From: Oenanthe sinensis
Taxonomy: Eukaryota > Streptophyta > Magnoliopsida > Apiales > Apiaceae
Length of the DNA: 64,000 bases
Assembly: GCA_028671895.1 (NCBI GenBank)
Contig: CM053794.1
Coordinates: 21,004,501 to 21,068,500, forward strand
Direction of reading: 5' to 3'
The notes beneath the pieces were generated by a model. That model made no database searches and was not told the origin of the DNA. It was given only the letters and a program-made list of their open reading frames with translations. Position numbers and translations under genes: made by a program. The stretch's first letter is position 1. Every line of letters starts with the position of its first letter. Shown here one piece after another: positions 47,103 through 57,981 of the stretch.

Positions 47103-47813
47103 CACTGATTCTTGAGAGATTAAAAAGAACTTGAAAATGAGTGAGTGAATTTGACTTGAGAGTTCTTGAGAGAAAGAAGCAGAGATACAGCTGTTAGAGA
47201 TAGAAAATAAAATAGCATGTAAGAGTGAAATTGAAATTATTGTTGCTATTTATATTTTCTGTGATTAAGAAGAATTGAATAGACAATTTTAATTAAGAAT
47301 ATAGCCTTTGTGAGGGAAAAAGGAGTTAAAGTTAATTACTGTAAATGACAATCGATGGGTATGTTCATCTATTGACAAATAAGGTAATTAATCAACGGCT
47401 ATAATTTGATCAACGGATGAATAAAACTATAGAAATTCTATTACCATCGATGGATAAAATAGAGAATTAATCATTTATCGATCGATAAATAACTACCAGA
47501 GTAGTTATCTGTCGATAAATAAATATCCATTGATAGGAAGAAAATTTATCTGTTGATCAAATAAGAAATAATTTATCAATCGATAAACAATTACTAAGGT
47601 AATTATTTGTCGACAGATAAGCATCCATCGATAGTAATATATTTTATCTGTTGATCAAATATATATCCATCGATAGTTGCTAAATATCCATTGATAATTA
47701 ACACAGTTATCAATTGATCACTTGGTTTCAACAGATAATTGTGAACAATGGCTACAACTAGGAAAGAACACAAAACTTGTCATACATTTTAAGATTGAGT
47801 ATAATTAAGCATT
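47103..47813 (-). repeat. Family C pol-ORF2 spacer with CCATCGAT/ATCGATAAAT cluster
   Basis: Non-coding between RNase H and ORF2. From 47340 to 47735 it is packed with variants of ATCGATGGATA, TATCGATCGATAAATA and TATCTGTTGATCAAATA in both orientations, the same vocabulary as the family C LTR. The part near the ORF2 start (47103-47330) lacks the words. Confidence 0.88.
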
Positions 47814-49466
47814 TTACGATTGAGTATAATTAAGCATACCTAACTCACAAACTAATCTATTAAAAGTAGATTCATCTAGAGGTTTTGTAAAAATATCTGC
47901 AAGTTGATGTTCACTAGGGACAAAATATAATTCAACTGTACCATTCATTACATATTCCCTAATGAAATGATACCTTATGTCAATGTATTTGGTTCTGGAA
48001 TGTTGCACATGATTTTCTGTTATTGCAATGACATTTGTATTATCACAGAAAATAGGAATCTTGTTCAAGTTGAACCCATAGTCAAACAATTGATTTCTCA
48101 TCCATAATATTTGTGCACAGCAACTTCTAGCAGCAATGTACTCAGCTTCTGCATTTGAAGTTGATACTGAGTGTTGCTTTTTGCTAAACCATGACACAAG
48201 TTTGTTTCCTAGAAATTGACAGGTGCCTGTAGTACTTTTCCTGTCTATTTTGCAACCTGCATAATATGCATCTGAGTAGCCTATTAGATTAAAACCAGAA
48301 TCTTTATGATACCAAATACCTAAATTTGATGTACCCTTGAGATATCTAAAAATTCGTTTAATAGCCACTAAATGAGATTCTCTATGATCAGCCTGAAATC
48401 TAGCACATAAACATGTAGAGAACATTATGTCTGGCCTACTTGCAGTTAAATATAAAAGTGAGCCTACCATGCCTCTATAACTTGAAATATCCACCTTAGC
48501 TTCCTTAGTGTTTAATTCAAGTTTGGTGGCAGTGGACATGGGAGTTTTTGCTGAAGAACATTCACTTAAGTCAAATTTCTTTAATAAGTCATGAATGTAC
48601 TTTGTTTGATTTATAAAAATACCATCCTTAACTTGTTTGACTTGCAAACCAAGAAAGTGTGTAAGCTCTCCCATCATGCTCATTTCATATTTGCTCTGCA
48701 TTAATTTGGTAAACTTTTTGCAAAGTCCTTCATTAGTTGAGCAAAAAATAATGTCATCCACATATATTTGTACAAGAATAATAGAGCCATTGACATTTTT
48801 ACTGAATAAAGTTTTATCAACAGTACCTCTTGTAAAGTGATTCTCAATGAGGAACTGAGATAAAGTGTCATACCAGGCCCTTGGTGCTTGCTTCAAGCCA
48901 TAGAGTGCTTTGAGTAGATAGTAGACAAAGTCAGGGAAATTTGGATCTTCAAAGCTAGGAGGTTGTTCCACATAGACTTCATCTTCTAATATTCCATTCA
49001 AAAATGCACTCTTCACATCCATCTGGTAGACTTTGAAATTAGCATGTGCAGCATAAGCTAGAAAAATCCTGATTGCCTCTAATCTTGCAACTGGTGCAAA
49101 TGTTTCATCAAAATCAATTCCTTCTTCCTGTGAGTATCCCTTTGCCACAAGCCTTGCTTTGTTTCTAGTCACTGTACCAGTTTCATCAATTTTGTTTCTG
49201 AATACCCATTTTGTACCAATTACTGATCTATCTGTTGGTTTGGGCACCAGCTTCCATACTTTATTTCTTTCAAATTGATTGAGTTCCTCTTGCATAGCTA
49301 AAACCCAATCAGGATCCAAGAGAGCATCTTCAACTCTTTTTGGTTCTTCTTGAGATAGGAAGATGCTATACAGATACTCGTTTTGAGTAGCACTTCTTGT
49401 CTTGACACCATCTTCTGCATTTTCAATGATTAGTTCAAATGGATGGCTTCTTGTCCATTTTTTTTT
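47814..49466 (-). CDS. Family C reverse transcriptase and RNase H, open frame
   Basis: About 550 codons without a stop, the best preserved enzyme in the window. It synthesises element cDNA in cytoplasmic particles. The N-terminal RT side has ALLDPDWVLAMQEELNQFE and GTKWVFRNK. The fingers/palm have QMDVKSAFLNG. Catalytic YVDD codons are at 48764-48753. RNase H follows, with SDAYYAGCKIDRKST (the second Asp of the usual SDADYAG is Tyr), AEAEYIA and FCDN, and ends IFTKPLDESTFNRLV. Termination is at 47814. Upstream, the open frame continues to 49682 but in the wrong register of the integrase linker: a nine-T run (49458-49466) marks the frameshift, so pol as a whole is not translatable. Confidence 0.92.
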   Translation of the reverse strand, partial: KKKWTRSHPFELIIENAEDGVKTRSATQNEYLYSIFLSQEEPKRVEDALLDPDWVLAMQEELNQFERNKVWKLVPKPTDRSVIGTKWVFRNKIDETGTVTRNKARLVAKGYSQEEGIDFDETFAPVARLEAIRIFLAYAAHANFKVYQMDVKSAFLNGILEDEVYVEQPPSFEDPNFPDFVYYLLKALYGLKQAPRAWYDTLSQFLIENHFTRGTVDKTLFSKNVNGSIILVQIYVDDIIFCSTNEGLCKKFTKLMQSKYEMSMMGELTHFLGLQVKQVKDGIFINQTKYIHDLLKKFDLSECSSAKTPMSTATKLELNTKEAKVDISSYRGMVGSLLYLTASRPDIMFSTCLCARFQADHRESHLVAIKRIFRYLKGTSNLGIWYHKDSGFNLIGYSDAYYAGCKIDRKSTTGTCQFLGNKLVSWFSKKQHSVSTSNAEAEYIAARSCCAQILWMRNQLFDYGFNLNKIPIFCDNTNVIAITENHVQHSRTKYIDIRYHFIREYVMNGTVELYFVPSEHQLADIFTKPLDESTFNRLVCELGMLNYTQS

Positions 49467-51090
49467 GAAGAGGCAAATTTTGCCTTGATGATGAAGCTTC
49501 ATTATCATTAGTATTGTACTCAAATTGATTTGAATTTGTGGACTGATTCTGAAACCCTCCCCCTGAATTGGATACCCTTGATGTAGAGTGTTGATTATCC
49601 ATTGAAGGATTATCAGTTGATGCATTATCAGTTGATGGAATTCTGTCAACTGATAAATTATCCATTGATGCAGAAACATCAACTGATATTGGGTTTCTGA
49701 GTACTTGTGATTTTACAACTTTTGCTTCTTCATCATCATCGACATCATTTGATTCGTTCTCAAAATGCAGTGTGTCATGATTTCCTTCATCAAACAGCCC
49801 TTGAATCTTCTTATCATCAAAAACTACATGTACAGATTCTATAACAATGTGTAGTCTAAGATTATAGACTCTATAGGCTATGCTTGATAGTGCATACCCA
49901 ACAAATATGGCTTCATCAGCCTTGGCTTCAAATTTTCCTAGGTTTTCACCTTGATTTCTTAGCATATAGCATTTATAACCAAAGACATGAAGAAATCCCA
50001 CCTTTGGCTTTTTGTCTTTCTTGATCAATTGATAAGGGGTCTTTCCTTGAGCTTGATTTACTATGGAGATGTTTTGAGTGTAACATGCTGTGTTAATGGC
50101 CTCAGCCCAGAAATATGTTGGTAATTTAGCATCATCCAACATAGTTCTAGCTACTTCAATCAATGTCATGTTCTTTCTTTCAACTACCCCATTTTATTGA
50201 GGTGTTCTTGGTGCAGAGAAGGTGTGTATGATTCCTTTAGATTCACAAAACTCCTTCATTGTGGAATTTTTGAAATCTGTTCCATTGTCACTTCTTATCT
50301 TTTTTACATCCAATTCAAGACTTTTCTCAACTTCTCTTATGTGCTTGATGATGAGATGATTAGCTTCATCCTTTGAATGCAGAAAATAAGTCCATGAGAA
50401 TCTTGAAAAGTCATCCACAATAACTAGAGCATATTTCTTCTTTGCAATGGATATGATATTTACAGGACCAAACAAATCCATGTGTAATAGCTCAAGTGGC
50501 TTCTCAACTGATGATTCCAATTTTGACTTGAATGATGCCTTCCTTTGTTTCCCTTTCTAACAGGCATCACAAAGTCCATCCTTGACAAATTCCGTTTGTG
50601 GTAAGCCTCTCACTTGATTTTTCTTGACCAACTGATTCATGGCCTTGAAATTTAAATGAGCTAATTTCATATGCCATAGCCAACTTTCATTTGTACTTGC
50701 CTTAGAGAGAAGACAAGTCATTGAATCTGCATGTGTTGAATTGAAGTCAGCTATGTACACATTTCCTTTTCTATTCCTAGTCATAACCAGGCTTCCATCT
50801 ACCTTGTTGGAAATTATGCATGCTTCAGTTGTGAAACAAACTTTATTTCCATTGTCACATAGTTGACTTATGCTTAACAAATTATGTCTTAAGTCATCAA
50901 CTAATGCAACAGGTTCAATGATGACATTCTCTTTTGAAATTAGGCCATATCCCATGGTGTACCCTTTGCTGTCATCTCCAAAAGTTACTCCAGGGCCAGC
51001 TTTCTCCTCAAACTTTGTGAGCAGGGATTTATCTCCAGTCATGTGCCTTGAACACCCACTGTCCAAGTACCAAAGATTTCTTCTTTTTCC
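49467..51090 (-). pseudogene. Family C protease and integrase, broken
   Basis: Begins right after the inferred splice join with GKRRNLWYLDSGCSRHMTG; the protease DSG lies near 51068. The gag-pre-integrase zinc finger (WLWHMKLAHLNF..CDAC) lies at about 50690-50560. A stop follows at 50559. The integrase core has D in HMDLFGP (about 50468), D in RSDNGTDF (about 50300) and E in ERKN (about 50180). A TAA near 50193 sits in the TPQ.NGV motif, where Gln is usual. The C-terminal domain runs to about 49800. The linker (49700-49560) has Ser-Met/Thr/Val-Asp words encoded by TCAACTGATAAT-like DNA and AGGGGGAGGG at 49564-49555. Confidence 0.9.
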
Positions 51091-52328
51091 CTGATTGCTA
51101 GAAGAACTGGCTTCCTGATCATCATGGTTGGCCATTAGTGCAAGGTTGATGTATTCTTCATCTTCAGAATCTTCCTCAGCAGCCTAGTCTTTTTCTTCTG
51201 TCACAAAAGCCTTCTCTCTTTGTCTAAGCAAGTCAAAGTACTTCTTCTTATAGTCAATACCATTACTAGACTTTGACTTCTTTTCCATTTTTGGCTTTCT
51301 GCATTCATTAGAAAAATGACCAGTCAATCCACAGTTGAAACATTTGAATTAAGTCATGTCAACAAGATTTTTTCTTTTTTGATTGTCTCTCTTGAACTGA
51401 GATCCAGGCCTTTGCATTGGATTCCTCTTGAATTTAAGTTTTGAAAATTTTCTAGATAGAAAAGCCAAATGCTCATCTATTTCATCCTTAGTGTATGACT
51501 CATCATCCTCAACTGTTTCTTTTCTTTTCCCAGTTGAAGATTCATCATGTCTAACACCACTTGCTCAATTGCCATTACCTTCTTTCTTCCCTTCTTTGAC
51601 AGCAACATCTTCACTTGCTTCTGCAACTTACTTATCCTTGACCACCAAAGCAATGGACTTTTCTCTCTTCTGACTTTTCTCAATTTCCTCATCTTGCTGT
51701 AGTTCCAACTCATAGGTTTTCAAGATGCTATACAGCTTGTCAAGAGTATATTCTTTAAAGTCAGGAGATTGTCTTATAGAAACAGTCATTGGTTTCCATT
51801 CCTTGGGTAAGGACCTCAAGAACTTGAGGTTGGTATCTTCAACAGCATACACTCTTCCATATAGCTTTAGCTCATTCAACAGCTTTTGAAACCTACTGTA
51901 TGTGTCATTAATTGCTTCACCACTCTTAAAGTGAAAGGCTTCATATTTTTGAATCAAGAGTTGCATCTTGTTCTTTCTCACTTGTTCAGTGCCTTCACAT
52001 AGAGTTTGAAGAGTGTCCCAGACTTCCTTGGATGTTGTACAGTTGATAACATTGTCGAACATATCCTTGTCAAGACTATTGAATAAAATATTCATAGCCT
52101 TTTTATCCTTATGTACTTCCTTCTCATCCTCATCTTTGTATTCAATCATAGTTTTTGGAATGCGTTTGTCTGGTGCCTAAGTACTATCTGCATTTACACT
52201 TGTAACTATCTTCATAGGCACATGTGGACTTTCTCTATGCAATGAACATATTAAGGATCAATGGATAGCAGATACAAGTGCATTTTCACTTTCCAGGGAA
52301 AATACTCATCTTTTTCCAGAACTGGAAT
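51091..52328 (-). pseudogene. Family C gag, N-terminus deleted
   Basis: Starts abruptly within the gag N-terminal motif (IPVLEKDE.., complement of about 52328), joined directly to LTR sequence. ATG, leader and primer site are therefore gone. The open piece 52149-51628 carries the conserved gag core (MNILFNSLDKDMFDNVINC..SKEVWDTLQTL). A stop at 51627, a frameshift and later stops follow. A zinc knuckle CFNCGLTGHFSNEC lies at about 51340-51298. The end, ALMANHDDQEASSSSNQ, meets protease at 51091/51090 with no trace of the C-terminal extension found in family B. Confidence 0.88.
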
Positions 52329-53283
52329 CTTTCAATTAATCTTGGTAAAAATACCAAGATGCTTACAAAGTGTTTCTGCACAGTAGAACTTACAATCTTT
52401 TCACCGTGTTTCTACTTTTCTTCTCTACACTTTGCTACAATGAACTACTAACCACTATATAGTGGTTTTCTTCACATCTAATTCTTATCGACAGATAACA
52501 TTATAAAATTACAACTTACAATGTTTACATGAGAATATAAATTAGCTACTTGAACCGTCTTCTTTGGACCTGTCTAGTCTTGAAAGTATCTTTGTCTTGA
52601 TGCATTCCTTGAAGACTGTGTTGCCTTGAAAGTCTTCACAATCCTGACATGACTGTCTTCCAATGATTCAGTTTCTGCACAGTTTCCTTTCACCTTGTCT
52701 TTAACTAAATTAGGAAACCGTGATCAACTGATAAATGATGTTAAGCATATCAGTTGATTCTCCTTTGTTCATCCATCGATGGATAAGATATCCATTGATC
52801 AGCTATTGAATCGATGGCTATTTGAGTTATCCATCGACTCCCTATCCATTGATGATCCCTTATCCGTTGATTGCCTTTATCCGTTGATGACTTGTATCAG
52901 TTGATAGCTTTTATCCGCTGAGTAGTGTCTTCATCTATCGACTCCAATATCAGTTGATCACTTCACTTGTGAGAATTCTGACTTAGAATATTTACAATTG
53001 ATCAGCCATTCTTCACATCAGATGAGAAGCTATAAATTGAAGTCAATAATATCAGTCGACTACTTCATATCATCCATTGAGCCAATACAATCAATTGATA
53101 ATGAAACATGAATCAAATGTTACAATCCAGTTTATCAGTTGGTAAACAAGCTTCAACTAATTACTGGTTTCCTAGTCAATGGATATTTATAAGACACATA
53201 TCCATCGACCAGTTACAATGAATTTTAAATCCCTATTGTAATTCTAAGTAATTTGTTATCATCAAAACTCATAATTCCTAATA
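52329..53283 (-). repeat. 5' LTR of the family C element, truncated at its 3' end
   Basis: Matches the 3' LTR from its start (CTAATA for CTAACA at 53278-53283) down to CTTTCAATTAATCTTGG. About 210 bases of the LTR end, the primer site and the gag start are missing. It has the same CCATCGAT words and the CCACTATATAGTGG palindrome (52451-52466). Confidence 0.92.
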
Positions 53284-53288
53284 TATTT

Positions 53289-53850
53289 ATGTATTAATAA
53301 TATAATTTTTTATTTTGTGTGATATGCATATTTATTTTTAATATTCTATAATTTTCTTATTTATATTTAATTCGGTTGATATAAAAATATATAAGTTAAA
53401 TAAGTTAAAAAGTTAATATAATTATAATATATTAAAACTTTTTATAATTATAAAAATATTAGTAATTTTAAAATAAATAATTTAATTAATAAAATAAAAT
53501 ATCCGTGCATCGCACGAGTTAAAATCTATATATTTAAAGAAAATACTGTACTTTGTAAAACCGTTTCTTTATAAAATTAATATTTTTATTATTTTATTCA
53601 TAAAACAAAAAATATATATAATCTCATTTTTAAATTTCTTAACTTGTACAGTATTCGTTACACGATGAGAGAGTTACGATGGTACTACCATGCCCATGCC
53701 TAATTGTCAAGGCCTACATTTTGCACCACCACCACGTTTTAAATATGAACAAATTATATTATTTATGTGTAATAATCAAATGCAACAAAAAGCTGACACT
53801 TTAGTAAAGAATTGTCTTCGATTTTTTCTCAAATCTTATGGTAACAAAGT

Positions 53851-53882
<32 letters not shown>
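53289..53882. other. AT-rich flank with a microsatellite
   Basis: No gene. A hairpin CCGTGC-ATC-GCACGA near 53502-53518 looks like an old Helitron end. (TA)n(CA)n lies at 53851-53882. Confidence 0.5.
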
Positions 53883-53883
<1 letters not shown>

Positions 53884-53955
53884 TAGCTTATAACTCGTGC
53901 GAAGCACAGAATGAATGACTAATATTTAGGTAAATTTACTTTTTATATTATATTT
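53883..53955 (-). mobile_element. Helitron 3' end (fragment)
   Basis: On the minus strand CTAG (53886-53883) is followed by T. It is preceded by GTGCTTCGCAC, a short hairpin, and GAGTTATAAG. These are the hallmarks of a plant Helitron 3' terminus. The body is cut off by the LTR at 53956. Confidence 0.6.
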
Positions 53956-54488
53956 TGTTGCCCAGATAATAATCTATTACGGAAAGGGGCTGAATGTAAT
54001 AGCACAAAATAATCGATCAAGAAAACAAGTATGTAAAAAGATGAACAACTTTGTATTGATATTTAACAATGTACCAAACTCTCTCAAGAAATTCAGTATT
54101 CTTAAGAGCTGCTAGGTTATTAAAAATAAGACTCGAATGTTATTAATAATATTAACTTATTTCTGTGTTTATATAGACACAGTTACAATTCAAATTATAA
54201 AACATATTATGTAAAGAATAGATTCAATAAGGTAATAGACTTGTATTTGGATTCCTTCTTCATTATCCTAATCATACTCTGATTTGATTGTTTCTTCACA
54301 AACTCTGATAATAAACTATGTCAGTTGTTATCCTCTGATTTGAGCATTCTCTGTTAAAGTAAACTCTGATTGAGTATTCTCTAATAGCGTAAACTCTGAC
54401 CGACAGTTTCCTTAAACTATAATGAAGTCAGTAATGTAAACTCTGTTATTGGTTATACTTTGACAGCATCAGTGTTTATTTCCTAACA
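53956..54488 (-). repeat. Family B LTR (3' LTR of a second copy)
   Basis: 533 bp. On the minus strand it starts TGTTAGGAAAT at 54488 and ends CTGGGCAACA at 53956. The polypurine tract ATTGGGGGAGAT is adjacent at 54500-54489. It is more diverged from the 21309/33006 pair than those are from each other. It keeps TCAGAG words (54270-54460). TATTT lies outside its left end. Confidence 0.9.
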
Positions 54489-54532
54489 ATCTCCCCCAAT
54501 TTATGCTTTATAAAGTAAAACATAAATTTCAC

Positions 54533-56865
54533 TTATGATGACAGAAATATGGACAAATGCATCAGAGTTTGAATCTTTATTCTTGATTTAAATTCTTCTG
54601 TAAGAAAGTCTTCCTTTAGAAAATCATCCAACAACTTCTTCTTAGCATTCTTTAACAACTCAACAAACTTCTCCTTTAAATCATTCATTTGTTCAGAAGA
54701 ATCATCAATTTGATGTATAGAAGCTCTCAGATTGTATATTGATGATATTTCCATCCTTTCATCTAGGGGAATGCAACAGGCCTTCTTACCATCAGGATTT
54801 AAAATTAGTGTAGGAATTCCTAACACCATCTTGACCCTTGCATCTCCTTTTGTCATTGCTTTCTCAGTGTCATCTTCAAGTACATACCCTAGTTTATATT
54901 CTTTAGAGTTTATCATCAATAATCTCTCATTCTTATTTTTCTCATCAATAACTCCCTCTAATATTTTTTACCCATCTAGAAGTGGCTTCATTTTCATTAT
55001 TGAAAAGATAGAGAACATGTTCAAGTTCCTTAGATGCCTTGTGGATCAAATCTTCTTCAGTAATCTTCAAAACCCTTTCATTCTCCAAGAAGTATATTAG
55101 TTTCTCTTTTGCTTGAGCCCCATCAAAGATATCCGTCACTATGTTGACAGATATTAATCTATCCAGATGTTCTTGATTTAAATCTGCCCCATGCTTGTCT
55201 TTCAATGAGAAGGGATCTCTGAAAATATTGGCTTCACCCCTGTAGACCTTTTCTTGTGAATCACCAATACCACCCTTGTTTTTACCAAGTCTGGCATTGA
55301 GAGTCAGAGTTTGAGTCTTTGTCCACAGAAGATCGGGCTTTTTCTTTCTTGTCAGAGTTTGTTGTTCTTCTTCTTCATCTTCAAAACTAGATTCACCTGG
55401 GAGAAATGTTGTTCCTGACATAGTGAGAGGAGTTTTTGTTTAGTTGGAACTTTTTGCTGGATACTTGAAGTTGACCTTGTTTGGATTGTAGGAGATGGTT
55501 TTGCTTGAATGATTTGCCTTTGAATTTCAACAGGCTTAGGAGTTTCAGTAGGTTTGGCTTGGACAGACTTAGATTCACTTTTCTTTTGTTTAGCATGTGT
55601 CTTCCTTTGAATTGGAGTTTTCTTTACAATCTTTCTTTTCTTCTAGACTTGAGCATTGTCAGTACTAGATTTCTTTAATTCTTTTTCAACAGCAACTGGA
55701 TCCATTCCTGGATTTTTTTCTTCAAAAAGTTTTCTTGTCAGTTCTGCATCTTTTAGATTTTTCTCTTCAATCTTCTCAGGCTTCTCCTCTTCTTCAAGTC
55801 TTTTTGCCAATTCCAAGTCAGCATCCATCAGAGTTTGCTTGACAGAGTTTATCTCAGAGTTTGATATCATCAGAGTTTGAGATGTTGTCAGAGTTTGTCC
55901 AATCAGAGTTTGTTGTATCAGAGTTTGCTTCCCATCCTTATGACTCCTTTGATCTTTATCATCATGTTTGTCATCTTTTTGTACACATCCTCCTTGCATT
56001 TGTCTGTAGACACCTTTCCCCCCTTTCTGACATCATTGCCTTTTCTGACTGTGAGAATCTCAACAATTGTATGTAGCATACTCTGCATAGATGTGACAGC
56101 AGTAGAGAGATTATCAACTTTGACTTCCAAAGCATCCTTCTTTGCAGAAACATTCTTCAACTTTAATTCCATAGCATGTTGAGAAGCAGTGACAAAAGTT
56201 TGTATAGGGACAATAGTTTTGCTAACAGATTCCTTCATGTCACAAACTTCATTGTGAAGACCCTTTGTCAACACAGTAGTAGCTTTCAACATTGTCTTCA
56301 TTTCTTCAGACTTTAATTCCTTGTCAGCCTTGTAAACTAACTCATGAACATGAGGCCATGAAATATCCTCATTTGGGTATTTCCAAGACACATCCCAGAT
56401 GGATTTTCTGTGAGAGTTTACCAAATCTTTATTTGATGGTTCTGCTTTGGAACTGAAATCCCTCTTGAGACCTTCTACATCTAATGCAGCTTCAAATTCT
56501 CCTTTGAGAGTTTCAGCAATCATATAATCAGGATAGTCCATCTTCAATCTCTCATGTGCATCAAAGGAATCAACAGGCCATCTCTTTGTGTTGTACCTCT
56601 GAGTGTAGGGAATGGAGAGGTCTATTATTTCTTCATCTGTAAAAATTGGCACATCAGAGTTTGTGTCCTCCCCATTAGAGTTTGCAGATTGATCAGAGAT
56701 TGGTAAATCAGAGTTTACAGTTGTTGATAAACTCTGAGTACCTATAAAAGTAACAGAATATCCTAAATCACTCATTTCTTTTAAAGTAATCTCATTACTT
56801 CTCACATCACACATATGATAACTTTTAATAGTCAGAGTTTGCTCACTAGAAGTAAATGTAAAGCA
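54533..56865 (-). pseudogene. Family B ORF2, C-terminal half of a second copy
   Basis: Collinear with 30640-32905 of the complete family B element. It runs from a stretch near MCDVRSNEITLK (56814) through a coiled-coil segment, the Gln-Thr-Leu words encoded by CAAACTCTGA (55930-55820), RLEEEEKPEKIEEKNLKDAEL, and the last module MSGTTFLPGESSF..LLWTKTQTLTLNARLGK (55421-54945). It continues to KMVLGIPTLILNPDGKK (54870-54780). The 298-codon piece 56814-55918 is open. Stops near 55645 and 54960 and a frameshift near 54940 break it. Module order and sequence are conserved between the two copies despite decay, which supports a real protein in the ancestor. Confidence 0.85.
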
Positions 56866-56869
56866 AAAT

Positions 56870-57981
56870 GTAACGTAATATATAATAGTGATATCGGTAA
56901 CTCAACTAAGGATAAAAGACAGTCAAATAATACTAATATGCAGCACAGGAATCCAGAAGGATATGTAAACAGAAATCATACACACATTATTGCAGAGCAT
57001 TCAAGATGAAAGGCTTACTGAACATCAACGAGAGAAATTCATTAATATGTTCAGGCCTCAGCAATAACTAAGAGTTCAGAAGAGTTCATATTAAAGACAG
57101 TATAATGATTTATATATAAAACAGAACAGAAGCAATGCAAAAGTCCAAGGTTAATCAGCTAAAACAGAACAGAAGTCAAGGGAATTCAATTCAGTGTTAG
57201 TCATTTGTGAACCAGACCAGTGCACTAAGCGTCAGCACAACAAGAAAAGAATTGTCTTGTTTAATCAGAAGAAATTCAGTTGATCAAGCCAGAAGAGTGA
57301 AAACCAAGTGTTAAATACTTCTAGAATTCAAGATATTGTTTAAATGAAGTTAGAGGCACAACAATCTTCCAAGGCAAGATTTGGTGGCACCTACACCCTA
57401 CAACTAGAGTGTAGATGCAATAAACCACGTACAAGGCTCAACAAAATTTTAAAGTGAAGATTTAGTGGCACCTGCACAAGGGATGCAGTGTAGAAGCGCA
57501 ACTAAACTTGTCCAATGCTTAAGAAAATTCTTCTAAGTATTGACTAGCATTTCGTGGCACCTACACAAGGTAGATAGACTACAGGTGCAAAAAAAAACAT
57601 ATAGGCGCAATGAAACTTTTATTGAATGTTTCTAAGTACTTTGTGGCGCCTACACACTGCAACAAGAGTGTAGGCGCAACAAACTCCCTTGGCGCAACAA
57701 AGCATGGCGCGACAAACATATCATATGGAACCTACACACTACAATCACTCTTGAAGCGCAACAAAGGACTTATGCAATTGGTGGAAAATCAATTCATTTG
57801 ATTTTCCAAAAGTCTACAGAATATATATGGGTGAAATCAATACAGACAGTAATTCATTCATCTTCTACATTCAAGACAAATAGACGGGAAGCTCCATTAA
57901 AGCCATACATTAAACACACCCAACTGTATTTTTGTTGTAATACTGATTGAACCCATAGAAGCTAATCATTTGATTAGAAGT
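56870..57981 (+). repeat. LTR fragment of an A-like family with GGCRCCTACAC words
   Basis: The first part resembles the family A LTR (GTAACTCAACTAAGGATAAA; GTGAACCAGACCAGTGCA). The middle instead carries TGGCRCCTACAC five times between 57390 and 57740, with complementary GTGTAGGCGCAAC words. TATATATGGG near 57817 could be its TATA box. The left end is missing, and the right end is interrupted by the LTR at 57982. Confidence 0.75.

Larger units (their letters stand above)
34908..53283 (-). mobile_element. Family C Ty1/copia element (SIRE-type), 18.4 kb including a nested insertion
   Basis: On the minus strand the order is partial 5' LTR (53283-52329), gag, protease, integrase, RT-RNase H, motif-rich spacer, ORF2, polypurine tract and 3' LTR. 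A Ty3/gypsy-derived element splits ORF2 at 38657-45522. Without it the element would be about 11.5 kb. TATTT at 34903-34907 and 53284-53288 is a possible target duplication, although the LTR end would then be GC, not CA, so the exact left boundary may be one base off. Confidence 0.9.

Noticed and set aside
47814..49682. A 622-codon protein starting at 49682
   Set aside because: Its first 70 or so codons are the integrase-RT linker read in the wrong frame after a nine-T run. Only the part from about 49457 on is real RT.
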